A DNA stretch of 64,000 nt from an uncultured Clostridia bacterium. Its GTDB lineage: Bacteria; Bacillota; Clostridia; Lachnospirales; CAG-274. Location: NCBI GenBank assembly GCA_947630475.1, contig CANRHR010000006.1, positions 1 through 64,000 on the forward strand, in the 5' to 3' direction. Both the position numbers and the translations under genes were made by a program. The notes under the pieces are model-generated. The model was not told the origin of the DNA. It made no database searches and saw nothing but the letters and a program-made list of their open reading frames with translations. Shown piece by piece: positions 9,669-18,231 of the stretch (position 1 is the stretch's first letter; every line of letters starts with the position of its first letter).

Positions 9669-10080
9669 GCACTTTGTGCAGGAAGTCGGTTAAATCCCAT
9701 TTAAAACCAAAACAGCTTATTTCTCTATTCCTTATAACAAATCTAATTCATTTACAAATACATAATATCACTTATTACCTCCATATTCAATAGATTTTTT
9801 TAGATTTTTATTTTTTTAATATTTTTGAAACATTAGCGGATTAAATTTGTTTATTGTTATATAATTTTTTATCAAAAAATGCCGACAAACTGATGTTTAG
9901 AGCAGTAAATATACAAAAATTACCTGTTAAAAACAATTTTTTTGTGTATATTGTCTAAATCCGTAAAAATCCATTTAAAAAACTATACTAAAATTTTCAA
10001 ACTTTAACCGCTAACTTTGCAAATAAAAAAGAGAAAATATAACATTTTCTCACAACTGTAAAAAAATCCTTATTTTAATA

Positions 10081-10153
10081 AAGTAACTATAAAGCGCCGC
10101 AGGCTTTTAACCCTCTGCTTCACCTCGAAAAAATCCGAATGAATTTTTTTGAA
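10081..10153 (+). repeat. Dispersed structured repeat, truncated copy A'
   Basis: It has the repeat's left end (AAGTAACTATAAAGCGCCGC then AGGCTTTTAACC), then skips the middle stems and ends in the right-end hairpin type CGAAAAAATCCGAATGAATTTTTTTG. It abuts full copy A directly, so this locus is a tandem pair. Confidence 0.65.
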
Positions 10154-10300
10154 AAAGTAACTAAGTGCCGCAGGCCTTTAACCCGCAGGCGAAAATCGCA
10201 TTTTCGCCGAGGAAAACAGCGAGTTTCAAGGCTCTTTAGAGCCGCCGGAATGAGCTGTTTATACATCTACCTCGCAAAAATCCGAATGGATTTTTGCGAA
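10154..10300 (+). repeat. Dispersed structured repeat, full copy A
   Basis: Four stems can be drawn. P1 is GGCGAAAA/TTTTCGCC (10188-10208). P2 is AAACAGC (10214-10220) with GCTGTTT (10254-10260). P3, nested in P2, is GGCTC/GAGCC (10230-10243). P4 is CGCAAAAATCC/GGATTTTTGCG (10273-10298). The same plan recurs in the copies near 21110, 46660, 49740 and 58560 with different stem sequences. Confidence 0.8.
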
Positions 10301-10302
10301 AA

Positions 10303-10335
10303 AAATAAAGGGAGGATTCCTCCCCCCTTTTTAAA
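10303..10335 (-). terminator. Terminator of the pectinesterase gene
   Basis: On the minus strand GGGAGGA/TCCTCCC forms a stem and is followed by TTTATTTTTTT. It lies immediately after the stop codon of the 10338-16523 gene. Confidence 0.7.
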
Positions 10336-10337
10336 GA

Positions 10338-13300
10338 TTATGCATTTTCTGAATTTTCTTCTGAGTTTTCGTCAGATTCTTCTGATTCTGCATTTTCTTC
10401 TACATTTTCAGCCTCTTCAGCTTCTGTATTTTCAGCTTCTTCAGCCGCTGAAACTTCCTCAGAAACCTTATCGGCTACAACGTCATAGAGCTTAGACATA
10501 AGAACTGCCATTTGCGCCCTTGTCATATCCGCTGTAGGTGAAACTGTTGATTCACTTGTGCCGTTTACAATGCCATTGCTTATAAGGAAAGCAACATAAG
10601 GCCTTGCATATGCGGCAATGCTTCCGGCGTCTGCGTAAGAGTTAAGTACAGATACATCAACATTGCTTGTGTCGTACCCAACAGCCTCAAGAGCCCTTGC
10701 TGCAAATACCATCATATCCTGACGAGATATTGAAGATTCAGAATTAAACATATTGTCGCCTGTTCCGCTTGCAAGACCGAGGTCTTTAGCAAGATTTATA
10801 GCGTTTGCATAGTATGAGCCTGCCGGAACATCGGCAAAGCTGGATTGTGGTGTTCCTGTTATGCCGAGTGTCTTTGTAAGCATAACCATAAAGTCGCCTC
10901 TCTTGCTTGTTGCATCGGGGGCAAACTGTCCGTTGCCAACGCCGTTTATTATGCCCATAGAAGCAAGCTTATTTATAGCACCCTGTGCCCAAGAGCGTGA
11001 TGACGTATCGTTAAATCTGCCGCTCTGTACAAGGCTTGAGCTGTTAAGCTTAGAGCCTGTTACAACGTTTCCGTCTGAGCCTCTGAGGGCAGGCGGATTA
11101 ATTGTAAAGCCTTTAGGCGTTACGAAAGATCCTGTGCTTGCAACAGTGCCGGAGCTTGATGAATTTGAGCCTGATGCGCCCGTATTTGAGCCGGCTGCAT
11201 TTGTATTTCCGGTGTTTGCACTTCCTGTATTTGTACTTCCTGTATTTGTATTTCCTGTGTTTGTATTTGAACCTGCTGAGCTTGAAGAGCTTGAAGAGCC
11301 TGAAGCCTTATGTGAAGAGCTTCCGCCGCCTCCTGAAGAATGGCTTCCTCCGTTTGAGCTGCTTGTTTGCTCTGAAGATTCTTCCGCTGAAGTCTGTTCA
11401 TCAGATGATGTTTGTTCCGATGACGGCTCTGTTGCAGATTCGTCTGTTGATGTTTGCTCTGATGACGGCTCTGTTGCAGATTCGTCTGTTGATGTTTGTT
11501 CTGATGACGGCTCTGTTGCAGGTCCGTCTGTTGTTGTCTGCTCTGATGACGGCTCTGTTGCAGGTTCGTCTGTTGTTGTCTGCTCTGATGACGGATTTGT
11601 TGCAGATTCATCTGTTGTTGTCTGTTCTGATGATGAAGATTCTCCGTCTGTTGAAATCTCTTCTGAAGAGCTTTCTGTTGATGACTCTTCATCAGATCCG
11701 ATTTTTTTCCACTGAGCAGTAATATTTGTATCCGCCGTTACATAAATTTTGTCTTCGGCATTCCTAAGCACTTCGCCTACAAGCCAGCCTTCAAATTCCA
11801 TACCTTCAGGCGCTGTAAATTCGCACTCGGGAAGATTATATTTGCCGTCAACAGTCGCATTTGGCATTTCGCCTGTTCCTTCTCCTGCATCAAAGCTTAT
11901 TTTAAAGCTTGGCGCTGATTCATCGAGGTAAACAGGCTTCCAATCGCCAAAGTAAAGTGCGGTTGTAATGTCTTCGCCGTTAATTTTAGGTTCTTTCAAA
12001 ACTGAAGTTTCCGTATAAACACGGCTTGCTGAGTTATCTATATAGTTGTTATCGGCGTCAAGTGTAAGCTCTCTTGTATCATATTCATAATACTTTTTGG
12101 TTTCCAGCTCTTTGCCCTGACCGCCCCAAGCCTGCCAGCCTGCCGGTGCTATAAGTGATTCGCCCGGATTGCAGCTTTCCTCTATTGTTGTGTAAAGATA
12201 AGTAACCTCTGCCGCCGTTGTAGACCAAGGTCTGCCAAAGTAGCAAGGCTTAGCTCTTTTTTCGGAAGCTGTGTTAATACCCGGTGTTGTACTTGTTACA
12301 GTACAATATCTCATGAGATAACCTCTTTGGTTATCGGGGTTTTGCGTAGCTGTGATGTAAGCCACATCGTCTTTGTGATCGCTTATGTTAAGCATAAGTC
12401 GGCATTTGTCGAATATAGCTATCATGCCGCCGAATATGTAATCTGTTCCGCCCTGAACGGTACAGTCAACATAGTAGCTCTTTATGCCTGTAGTGCCATA
12501 TAAAGTATCCTGACGGCCTATAAAGTTACAGTTTTTAAACTCTGAGTTGTCGCCCAAAACTGCCAAAGCCGCAGCTCTTTCAACAAATGGCTTGTTTTGA
12601 ACGGCTGTGCTGCCGTATTCGGTAGGTCTTTCACCTTTTCCGTCGCCTTTGTGTTCAACAACAACGTCTTCGGATTCTTTCTTAGATATATACTGATTGA
12701 AAGAATTTTCGAATATAATGCCGTCCGCCTTAAAGCCTGCGCCTTGAACAACAACGGTTGCATTCCAGTATGAGCCGTTTGTAGTGCCTGCGCCGGGGTT
12801 TGTAAAGTGAGTATCTTTGCCGGCTGCCGCATTTGTCTTGTTAACTTCAAGTGCTTCTGCGCTCCACTTATTGTCTGTGCCCATGCTGTAGTAGTCGTAG
12901 CCGTGACCATAGTAAGAAGTAATTCTTACAGCATTATCATCTATATCTACGCCTTTGTTCTTTGTTTCGATGCTTGGTGATGCGCTTGCGTTTTTAAGGG
13001 TAATATTGTTTCCCTTAATAACGAGCATTTCTTCGTAGTTGCCCGGATCGATGAGAACAGTAACGCCTTGTTCGTCTGTCCTTACCATTTTATCGATTGC
13101 TTCTATTGCGTCTTTAATTGTTGTGTAATCCTTGTCGGCGCCTACTGTTATTGTATCCTTATACTCGATGGTATCGGATGCTTTTGTAATTTTAATTCCC
13201 GTAAGATATCCTGTTACGTCGGATGTATTTGTAAGCGTTACATAGCCTTCTGGGATATCTTCAGCCTTAACAACAAAGCTATAATTTTCGCTCTTGCCTG

Positions 13301-16300
13301 TGCTGTTTAAAGATGAAGTACATTCAAACGCTTCTGCAGCCGCACCTATTGTGTAGCTTCCTGAATAATAGAAACTTATATCAATTTTGTCGCCCACTTC
13401 CGCAGGTATGCCTATGCTTGAATTTGCGCCCATTGTTGCGTGATTTTTGCCGCTTTGTGCGCCAAAGCTTCCGCTTAATACCTTAAGACCAAGGTAATAT
13501 TCGGGGAATTCAGTTCTGCCGCCTGTTTCAGCGTCTGTAAACAGCCATTCATATTTAGGATTAAACTCAACTGATATCTCTGCCGCCTCAGAATCAACCT
13601 TAAACATAGGCGTTGTTTTTTGCTGAAGCGGATATTTATCGAGATTATTTACAGCTATCTCGTATGTTCCGTTTCTGAGCTTAATTTCGTCACCGTCGTT
13701 AAATGTATAGGTATATTGAGTTTTTCCGTCCGTATGCATTTCAAGGGTATTTGTAAAGGTATAGCTTACGCCTGTTTTGTCCTCTACGCCTGTTAAATTA
13801 ACGGTTACGGGGTATTTTTCTTTTTCTTTAAAGCTAAATACATGATCCGTTTTATCCTCTGAATATTTAATTGTTGGGTTTGTAAGCTCATAGTCGTTAA
13901 TATTGTTTACAACTATATTGTATTCAACGTCTTTTTCGAGCTTAAGCTCAAATGTCATAGCGTCTGAATCGATTGTAAGCTCCGGAACATAAATTATGCC
14001 CTCTGCAGTAGGTTCAAACACTATCTCGGCTGAATCGAGAGTTTTTTTGTCAAGGCCGCTTATTGTACCGCTTACATTGGTAAGGCCAACGGATTCTATA
14101 GTTACATCAAGAGAATAGTCTTCTCCTGCGTTTTCACTGCTTATGTTAAGGTCGCTTTCAGAGCTTATAACATAGCCGTTAGCGCCGTCAAGAGCTAATT
14201 TATAATCATATTGCTCATAAATATAAGCTTCATATTTTCCGTCTGTAACCTTAACTTTTTGAACATCTCCGGTAATCTGGTTGGTAAATGTAATCTTATA
14301 GCCATCAGGAATTCCCGAAGCCTTTTCGACATTAACGCTTCCGCTTATTTTTACAACATTAGGATGTTCTCTGTAAAGCCTTGCAACACAAAGCTTTTCG
14401 TCGGGGTAATAAATCTTATAATCTCCGTCTTCCGGGGCGTTGAATACTATTTCATAAACATCGCCTGAACTTTTTACGGCAATATCAACAGATTTTATAA
14501 CCTCGCCAACTTGGTTGCCGTCTGTATCCATCTTAGCAAATTTTGCGGTTGCGGCTGTACCGTTTGAGGTAAGCCAAGCTGTGATAATATCATTTTTCTT
14601 AACATTTCTTAAGCCAACATAATCATCGGCAGTTTTTCCTTTGTTGGAATAAAGTATGCCGTGTGCGGCAACATCTGTACCGTCAGCCTTGTGAACTGTG
14701 TAAGATTTGCTGTCGTAAACCGCAAGAGCGGAATTATCTGATCTTAAGCGTGTAAATTGTCCGCCTGAAGTAGCCCAAACAAGATCTCCCTCTTCAATCT
14801 TTCCTAAAAGATTACTTGTACTTACGCCGGGCACAGCATCATCGTTTTCTGTACAATCAACCCATGCGCCATTTTCAAGGATTTTATCTTTTTTATAAAA
14901 TCCGTTTATTACTTCCGCATTAAGCTTATTTTCGTATTTTTCGGCATCAAGCTGCTCTGCGCCAAAATCCCATACATCAATTTTGCCGTTTCCTTGAGTT
15001 TCAGGGGGCGCTGTTGATTCATGCACTACATCAATGCCGTGCAGATAACAAGTTCCTCCGTTAGAATAAGTAAACTCGATTGTTGCAGGCTCGTCGCCTT
15101 CATATTTAAATGTAATTCCATCTTTACATGCTGTTGTCTTTGCATCGGCTGAAGCCGGAATTACATCAGGTGAGCTTGTTGAAAGCGTTGAGCCTTCCTT
15201 CTGACCGTTAGTATACTGACAGCCTTTAAAGGTTATAGTTGCATTTCTGCCTACCATAACGCTTAATTTAGTGCCGCTTCCAAATTGTATACCATGATTA
15301 TCGGCATGCTTTTTGGCGCTTGAAACGCTTACCCAGCCGTCTTTCCATACTCCCTTTGATTCCGCAGCTGTTGTAAGACCGCCTGCCTCTGCCTCTGTTT
15401 CAAAATCAATTGAATAATCTTCTTCGGGTATCGGAATGGGGTCGCCTTCGTTTTCAACAATAACACCCGGCATATAAGTTCTATATGCCGCAAAAGAAAG
15501 CTTAATAACATTTTGTTCGCCCGTATAATTTATTGTAACATTCTCAGATGAATCAGGGTTCTGCAAAAATTGTGTACAACTCTTTTCTTCGCTTTGCAAG
15601 CTTTGAGCATCTGAAGGCTCTATGCTTCCGCCATCAAAAAGCGCTGAAGCTGTAACGGCTGGTCCTTGTTTATTGTTAGTGTCTTTGGGAAGAGTTATTT
15701 TTGCATTTCCCGCTACGTTAATGAGCAAATAAACTGGCGTGCTAAAAGTTATGCCATAACGTGCATCAGAAGAATTTAAGCTAACATCTCCGTTAATTTT
15801 AATGTATTTTGAATCATCGCCTAAACCATGACCTTCATCTGCTACATATTTTGTAAAATCATACTTCTGTGTGGTTCCTTTTTCTGGATATTCATATTCA
15901 TCTTTAGGAAGAAGATTGTAAATATTAAAGCCGTGTATATATGCCTGACCTGTGCCTGAAACATTAAATACCAAAGTTGTCGCTTTGCCTGTGTATGTAA
16001 ATTCCATAGGAGCATTACAACCGTTTTTATCATTTCCAAAATTCATAGTCTTTGGCGATACGGTTTCACTTTCAGCGGTAATGCTGTAAGTATTATTTGC
16101 ATACTGACATTCATAAAACGTAATTTTGGCATCTCCTGCAACCTTAACGCTAATTTTAGTGCCGCTTTGCATTTGGGCACCGTGACCGCCACCATTCTTC
16201 GTTGCATTTTCCATTGTCACCATGCCGCCAAGCCAAGAACCGGAACCGCTTTCCGTGCTTAAGCCGCCGTCGTCACCATTTTTAATATCCACGTTGTAGG

Positions 16301-16523
16301 TTTCCCCTGCGACAGGCTCGCCGTCTTCGGCGCTTGTAAGCTGTATGCCGTCATCGTTAGCTAAAAGATCGTATCCAACTGCGTCGCTGCTTAATACGGT
16401 ATCGCTGCCATCGGGGCTTGCTGATGATTCTGAATATGCCGTAAAAGCATTGCATAACATAGCGGAAACAATCATAACAAAAGCTATCAAGCCGCTTATT
16501 CTTCTTTTAAAAGCTATACTCAT
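10338..16523 (-). CDS. Giant SLH-anchored cell-surface pectinesterase
   Basis: Pectin methylesterases (CE8) remove methyl esters from pectin. This 2061-residue protein has a signal peptide (about 1-33), three related beta-rich, possibly carbohydrate-binding modules (about 76-205, 210-360, 370-515; two end in YIHGF or YLHGI), a fourth module and Fn3-like or regulatory-like repeats to about 1010, and another sandwich module. The catalytic beta helix spans about 1124-1530. CE8 motifs are GRQDTLYG (about 1338), GGTDYIFGG (about 1360) and GRPW (about 1430), which supply the two catalytic Asp and the Arg. An InlB-type repeat (1538-1604), a 14-residue Ser/Glu/Thr tandem repeat, a linker, three SLH repeats (about 1836-2014) and an acidic tail follow. 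It should act on plant pectin at the cell surface. GGAGGG precedes the ATG. Confidence 0.92.
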   Translation of the reverse strand: MSIAFKRRISGLIAFVMIVSAMLCNAFTAYSESSASPDGSDTVLSSDAVGYDLLANDDGIQLTSAEDGEPVAGETYNVDIKNGDDGGLSTESGSGSWLGGMVTMENATKNGGGHGAQMQSGTKISVKVAGDAKITFYECQYANNTYSITAESETVSPKTMNFGNDKNGCNAPMEFTYTGKATTLVFNVSGTGQAYIHGFNIYNLLPKDEYEYPEKGTTQKYDFTKYVADEGHGLGDDSKYIKINGDVSLNSSDARYGITFSTPVYLLINVAGNAKITLPKDTNNKQGPAVTASALFDGGSIEPSDAQSLQSEEKSCTQFLQNPDSSENVTINYTGEQNVIKLSFAAYRTYMPGVIVENEGDPIPIPEEDYSIDFETEAEAGGLTTAAESKGVWKDGWVSVSSAKKHADNHGIQFGSGTKLSVMVGRNATITFKGCQYTNGQKEGSTLSTSSPDVIPASADAKTTACKDGITFKYEGDEPATIEFTYSNGGTCYLHGIDVVHESTAPPETQGNGKIDVWDFGAEQLDAEKYENKLNAEVINGFYKKDKILENGAWVDCTENDDAVPGVSTSNLLGKIEEGDLVWATSGGQFTRLRSDNSALAVYDSKSYTVHKADGTDVAAHGILYSNKGKTADDYVGLRNVKKNDIITAWLTSNGTAATAKFAKMDTDGNQVGEVIKSVDIAVKSSGDVYEIVFNAPEDGDYKIYYPDEKLCVARLYREHPNVVKISGSVNVEKASGIPDGYKITFTNQITGDVQKVKVTDGKYEAYIYEQYDYKLALDGANGYVISSESDLNISSENAGEDYSLDVTIESVGLTNVSGTISGLDKKTLDSAEIVFEPTAEGIIYVPELTIDSDAMTFELKLEKDVEYNIVVNNINDYELTNPTIKYSEDKTDHVFSFKEKEKYPVTVNLTGVEDKTGVSYTFTNTLEMHTDGKTQYTYTFNDGDEIKLRNGTYEIAVNNLDKYPLQQKTTPMFKVDSEAAEISVEFNPKYEWLFTDAETGGRTEFPEYYLGLKVLSGSFGAQSGKNHATMGANSSIGIPAEVGDKIDISFYYSGSYTIGAAAEAFECTSSLNSTGKSENYSFVVKAEDIPEGYVTLTNTSDVTGYLTGIKITKASDTIEYKDTITVGADKDYTTIKDAIEAIDKMVRTDEQGVTVLIDPGNYEEMLVIKGNNITLKNASASPSIETKNKGVDIDDNAVRITSYYGHGYDYYSMGTDNKWSAEALEVNKTNAAAGKDTHFTNPGAGTTNGSYWNATVVVQGAGFKADGIIFENSFNQYISKKESEDVVVEHKGDGKGERPTEYGSTAVQNKPFVERAAALAVLGDNSEFKNCNFIGRQDTLYGTTGIKSYYVDCTVQGGTDYIFGGMIAIFDKCRLMLNISDHKDDVAYITATQNPDNQRGYLMRYCTVTSTTPGINTASEKRAKPCYFGRPWSTTAAEVTYLYTTIEESCNPGESLIAPAGWQAWGGQGKELETKKYYEYDTRELTLDADNNYIDNSASRVYTETSVLKEPKINGEDITTALYFGDWKPVYLDESAPSFKISFDAGEGTGEMPNATVDGKYNLPECEFTAPEGMEFEGWLVGEVLRNAEDKIYVTADTNITAQWKKIGSDEESSTESSSEEISTDGESSSSEQTTTDESATNPSSEQTTTDEPATEPSSEQTTTDGPATEPSSEQTSTDESATEPSSEQTSTDESATEPSSEQTSSDEQTSAEESSEQTSSSNGGSHSSGGGGSSSHKASGSSSSSSSAGSNTNTGNTNTGSTNTGSANTGNTNAAGSNTGASGSNSSSSGTVASTGSFVTPKGFTINPPALRGSDGNVVTGSKLNSSSLVQSGRFNDTSSRSWAQGAINKLASMGIINGVGNGQFAPDATSKRGDFMVMLTKTLGITGTPQSSFADVPAGSYYANAINLAKDLGLASGTGDNMFNSESSISRQDMMVFAARALEAVGYDTSNVDVSVLNSYADAGSIAAYARPYVAFLISNGIVNGTSESTVSPTADMTRAQMAVLMSKLYDVVADKVSEEVSAAEEAENTEAEEAENVEENAESEESDENSEENSENA
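11419..11628 (-). repeat. Five tandem 42-bp repeats inside the pectinesterase gene
   Basis: Each 42-bp unit encodes a 14-residue block of the type SSEQTTTDEPATEP. Units at 11419, 11461, 11503, 11545 and 11587 differ at a few positions. They form an extended, probably glycosylated or flexible linker between catalytic and SLH parts, and copy number may vary between strains. Confidence 0.85.
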
Positions 16524-16564
16524 TAAAAAATTTCCCTCCTTTATTTTTGTTTATTTTTGTTTTT

Positions 16565-16631
16565 GTCTATACATAGAAAAGGCTATCCCCATTTTTGCGG
16601 CTTTATGTGTTTAGCCTGTCTTTGAATAGAC
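16565..16631 (-). ncRNA. Possible structured leader of the pectinesterase mRNA
   Basis: The transcript leader can fold with an outer stem GUCUAU/AUAGAC and an inner stem AGGCUA/UAGCCU around a 26-base loop containing AAAGCCGC and GGGGA. It lies between the promoter and the ribosome binding site, where a cis-regulatory RNA would be expected. It does not match the c-di-GMP riboswitch consensus or any other class I know. Confidence 0.3.
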
Positions 16632-16663
16632 ATATAAGACTGTATGCAACAATCCTTAATTTA

Positions 16664-16691
16664 ATTATATCAAATTTCAAAATAAAAGCAA
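16664..16691 (-). promoter_or_regulatory. Promoter of the pectinesterase gene
   Basis: On the minus strand TTGCTT and TATAAT are spaced by 16 bases. It lies about 140 bases before the start codon and just after the tRNA terminator. Confidence 0.6.
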
Positions 16692-16723
16692 TAATGCGCA
16701 CAAATATTTTTTACACAAAAAAA

Positions 16724-16740
16724 GCCCATTAAAAATGGGC
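16724..16740 (-). terminator. Terminator of the tRNA-Leu gene
   Basis: On the minus strand GCCCATT/AATGGGC is followed by TTTTTTT, just after the tRNA 3' end. Confidence 0.8.
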
Positions 16741-16744
16741 AAAA

Positions 16745-16828
16745 TGCGGATAACAGGACTTGAACCTGCACGAGCAAAAAGCCACAGGAATCTGAATCCT
16801 GCGCGTCTACCAATTCCGCCATATCCGC
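16745..16828 (-). tRNA. tRNA-Leu (anticodon CAG)
   Basis: Acceptor arms GCGGATA and TATCCGC pair with discriminator A. The D-arm region GGCGGAATTGGTAGACGC is typical of tRNA-Leu, the anticodon stem CAGGA/TCCTG encloses TTCAGAT (anticodon CAG, reads CUG), a long variable arm GTGGCTTTTTGCTCGTG follows, and the T-arm holds GTTCAAGTC. The length is 84 bases and no CCA is encoded. Confidence 0.95.
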
Positions 16829-16842
16829 ATATGACAAATTGT

Positions 16843-16871
16843 ATTTTAGCATTTTTTTATATTAAAGTCAA
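16843..16871 (-). promoter_or_regulatory. Promoter of the tRNA-Leu gene
   Basis: On the minus strand TTGACT and TAAAAT are spaced by 17 bases, about 15 bases before the tRNA 5' end. Confidence 0.75.
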
Positions 16872-16898
16872 CAAAAATTTTTATTGTATAATTTATTT

Positions 16899-16918
16899 GG
16901 GGCTGATAAATCAGCCCC
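16899..16918 (-). terminator. Terminator after fliS
   Basis: GGGGCTGA/TCAGCCCC is a perfect 8-bp stem with a TTTA loop (minus strand), followed by AAATAAATTATAC. It lies 22 bp beyond the fliS stop codon and closes the fliD operon. Confidence 0.65.
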
Positions 16919-16940
16919 ATAAACAGACATATAAATCATA

Positions 16941-17327
16941 CTAATTTTTTCTGTCCGCTCTTGCGATTTTCATAGCTTCTTTCCAAGCATCTCTAAGCTC
17001 TCTCAATAGCCCCAACGCCTCTTCAAGCTTATCCTTATCCTTTTTCATATTAGCTGCGGAAAGCGCTCGGTAAATGTAATCATAAACCAAATTAAGCTGC
17101 TGTGAAATTTCATAATCCTTTTTTAAAGTAAATTGAAATTCTCTTACAATATCCTGCATTTTTTGGATAAGAGTATTTGTTTTTGCAAAATCCTTTTGCT
17201 CCAAGGCAATTAAGGCTTGATTGCCGAATTTCACAGCCCCGTCATAAAGCATAAGCGTAAGCTCTTCGGGTGTCGCCGTATAAATTGAATCTGCCTTAAG
17301 CTGTGCGTAAGGGTTGTTAATTGCCAT
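16941..17327 (-). CDS. fliS: Flagellin export chaperone FliS
   Basis: FliS binds the C-terminus of flagellin in the cytoplasm and stops it from polymerising before export. The 128-residue all-helical protein starts MAINNPYAQLKADSIYTATPE and contains P-E-E-L-T-L-M-L-Y-D-G-A, the FliS family motif. It is last in the fliD-flgN-like-flaG-fliS operon, and an AGGAGG-type site precedes its ATG. Flagellin itself lies 31 kb away, beside a second FliS-like gene. Confidence 0.95.
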   Translation of the reverse strand: MAINNPYAQLKADSIYTATPEELTLMLYDGAVKFGNQALIALEQKDFAKTNTLIQKMQDIVREFQFTLKKDYEISQQLNLVYDYIYRALSAANMKKDKDKLEEALGLLRELRDAWKEAMKIARADRKN

Positions 17328-17361
17328 ATGCCCCTCCTGTAATAAATTCCTTTAACGGATA

Positions 17362-17787
17362 CTATCTTTTTTCATCAATAATAATTCCGGCAAGCTCCTG
17401 CATTTTGGCAATCATATCAAGATTTTCTTCTGATGGGATTTCTTTTATAATCTCACCTGTTTCAGAATCCTTAACATCAACAATAAGTCTGCCTGTGGCC
17501 TCATGTATGCGATAACCGAATTCTCTTTTAATCATAAGAGCCTTAAGGCTTGAGTTTGCAGAATCAATCGCCTTTGAAAGCTTATTAAGATAATTTTCTG
17601 ACGTTTGGTTCTCTTTTTTTGAGTTTGCCGTCTGAGCATTGTTTGATCCTGAATTATTGTCAAAAACCTTAGCCTTAAGCTCGGCAGCGGAAGCTTTTTC
17701 ATGAGATATTTTAGGCGTTTCGTCCTGCTTTGGCTCATAAGAACCGGAATTTATTTTTGCTGTAACCTTCAGACTATCAAAATCCAT
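17362..17787 (-). CDS. flaG: FlaG family flagellar protein
   Basis: The 141-residue protein has a variable, polar N-terminal half and a conserved C-terminal half reading FGYRIHEATGRLIVDVKD then SETGEIIKEIPSEENL, the FlaG family signature. FlaG proteins lie next to fliD in many bacteria and affect filament length, though their mechanism is poorly known. It sits between the FlgN-like gene and fliS with short gaps, which supports co-transcription. GGGGGT-like purine-rich DNA precedes the ATG. Confidence 0.92.
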   Translation of the reverse strand: MDFDSLKVTAKINSGSYEPKQDETPKISHEKASAAELKAKVFDNNSGSNNAQTANSKKENQTSENYLNKLSKAIDSANSSLKALMIKREFGYRIHEATGRLIVDVKDSETGEIIKEIPSEENLDMIAKMQELAGIIIDEKR

Positions 17788-17811
17788 TTTAATAGACCCC
17801 CTTTTAAACTT

Positions 17812-18219
17812 TTACTGTTTGCTGTCAAACCTTGAGCCCCTTATATCCATAGAAGCATAGCCGCCGTATGAAACATTATACTTTTTTTGGATTTTGGTAT
17901 TTTTTAGGTTTGACCTCAGCTTTTCTTTAAGATTATTCATAGTTTTAAGATTTATTTTATCCAAACTTATGATATCTTTAATTAATTCATTATTTTTATT
18001 TTCAATGGCTTTTACATCCTTATAACCGCCATTATTTAAAGCCTTTATTTTTGTTTCCAAGCCGCTTAGCCTGTCGATATATTTTTGTTTTTGCTCGACA
18101 TAAGATAAGATATTGGGAATTTCTTCTTCGGTTTCATCAAAGCTGTGGCGGCTTATATAATCAAGAAATTCTTGAAGTATTTTATTTTTTTGATTAAGAA
18201 GGCTTAATAACTCACTCAT
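17812..18219 (-). CDS. Probable FlgN/FliT-like flagellar export chaperone
   Basis: The 135-residue protein is mostly alpha-helical and rich in Leu, Lys and Glu, with heptad-like spacing (LSYVEQKQKYIDRLSGLETKI...). Its C-terminus reads YGGYASMDIRGSRFDSKQ, resembling the F-D-x-K end common in FlgN-type proteins of Firmicutes. It lies between fliD and flaG, 12 bp after fliD, where FliT- or FlgN-like cap and hook-associated protein chaperones are often encoded. The chaperone role is inferred from shape and position, not from a decisive motif. Confidence 0.55.
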   Translation of the reverse strand: MSELLSLLNQKNKILQEFLDYISRHSFDETEEEIPNILSYVEQKQKYIDRLSGLETKIKALNNGGYKDVKAIENKNNELIKDIISLDKINLKTMNNLKEKLRSNLKNTKIQKKYNVSYGGYASMDIRGSRFDSKQ

Positions 18220-18231
18220 AAAATCACCCTG

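Larger units (their letters stand above)
9417..10337. other. 920-bp gene-free region between the two SLH genes
   Basis: No gene is supported. From left to right it holds the leader of the downstream SLH gene, including an AAGTAAA/TTTACTT dyad around 9494-9517, a run of ten C (9659-9668) next to a GCAC/GTGC hairpin, about 400 bp of plain AT-rich DNA, a truncated and a full copy of the dispersed structured repeat (10081-10300), and the terminator of the pectinesterase gene. Confidence 0.6.

Noticed and set aside
10081..10300. Structured repeat as a simple terminator or ordinary REP sequence
   Set aside because: Only the last hairpin is terminator-like; the element has four stems, conserved single-stranded segments and a defined left end, so it is kept as a separate family.
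11419..11628. Regular 42-bp repeats as a possible CRISPR array
   Set aside because: Units are in direct contact with no unique spacers, and they are in frame, coding for a 14-residue linker block.
10861..11715. Long open frame on the plus strand, about 284 codons
   Set aside because: It lies antisense to the repetitive and SLH part of the pectinesterase gene, which has clear domains. Repetitive Ser/Glu/Thr codons keep the opposite frames open by composition alone.
16565..16631. Cyclic-di-GMP (GEMM-I) riboswitch before the pectinesterase
   Set aside because: The loop has AAAGCCGC and a GC-rich closing stem but lacks the GGCAAACC and GGGACGCAAAGCC segments of the class in the right order.
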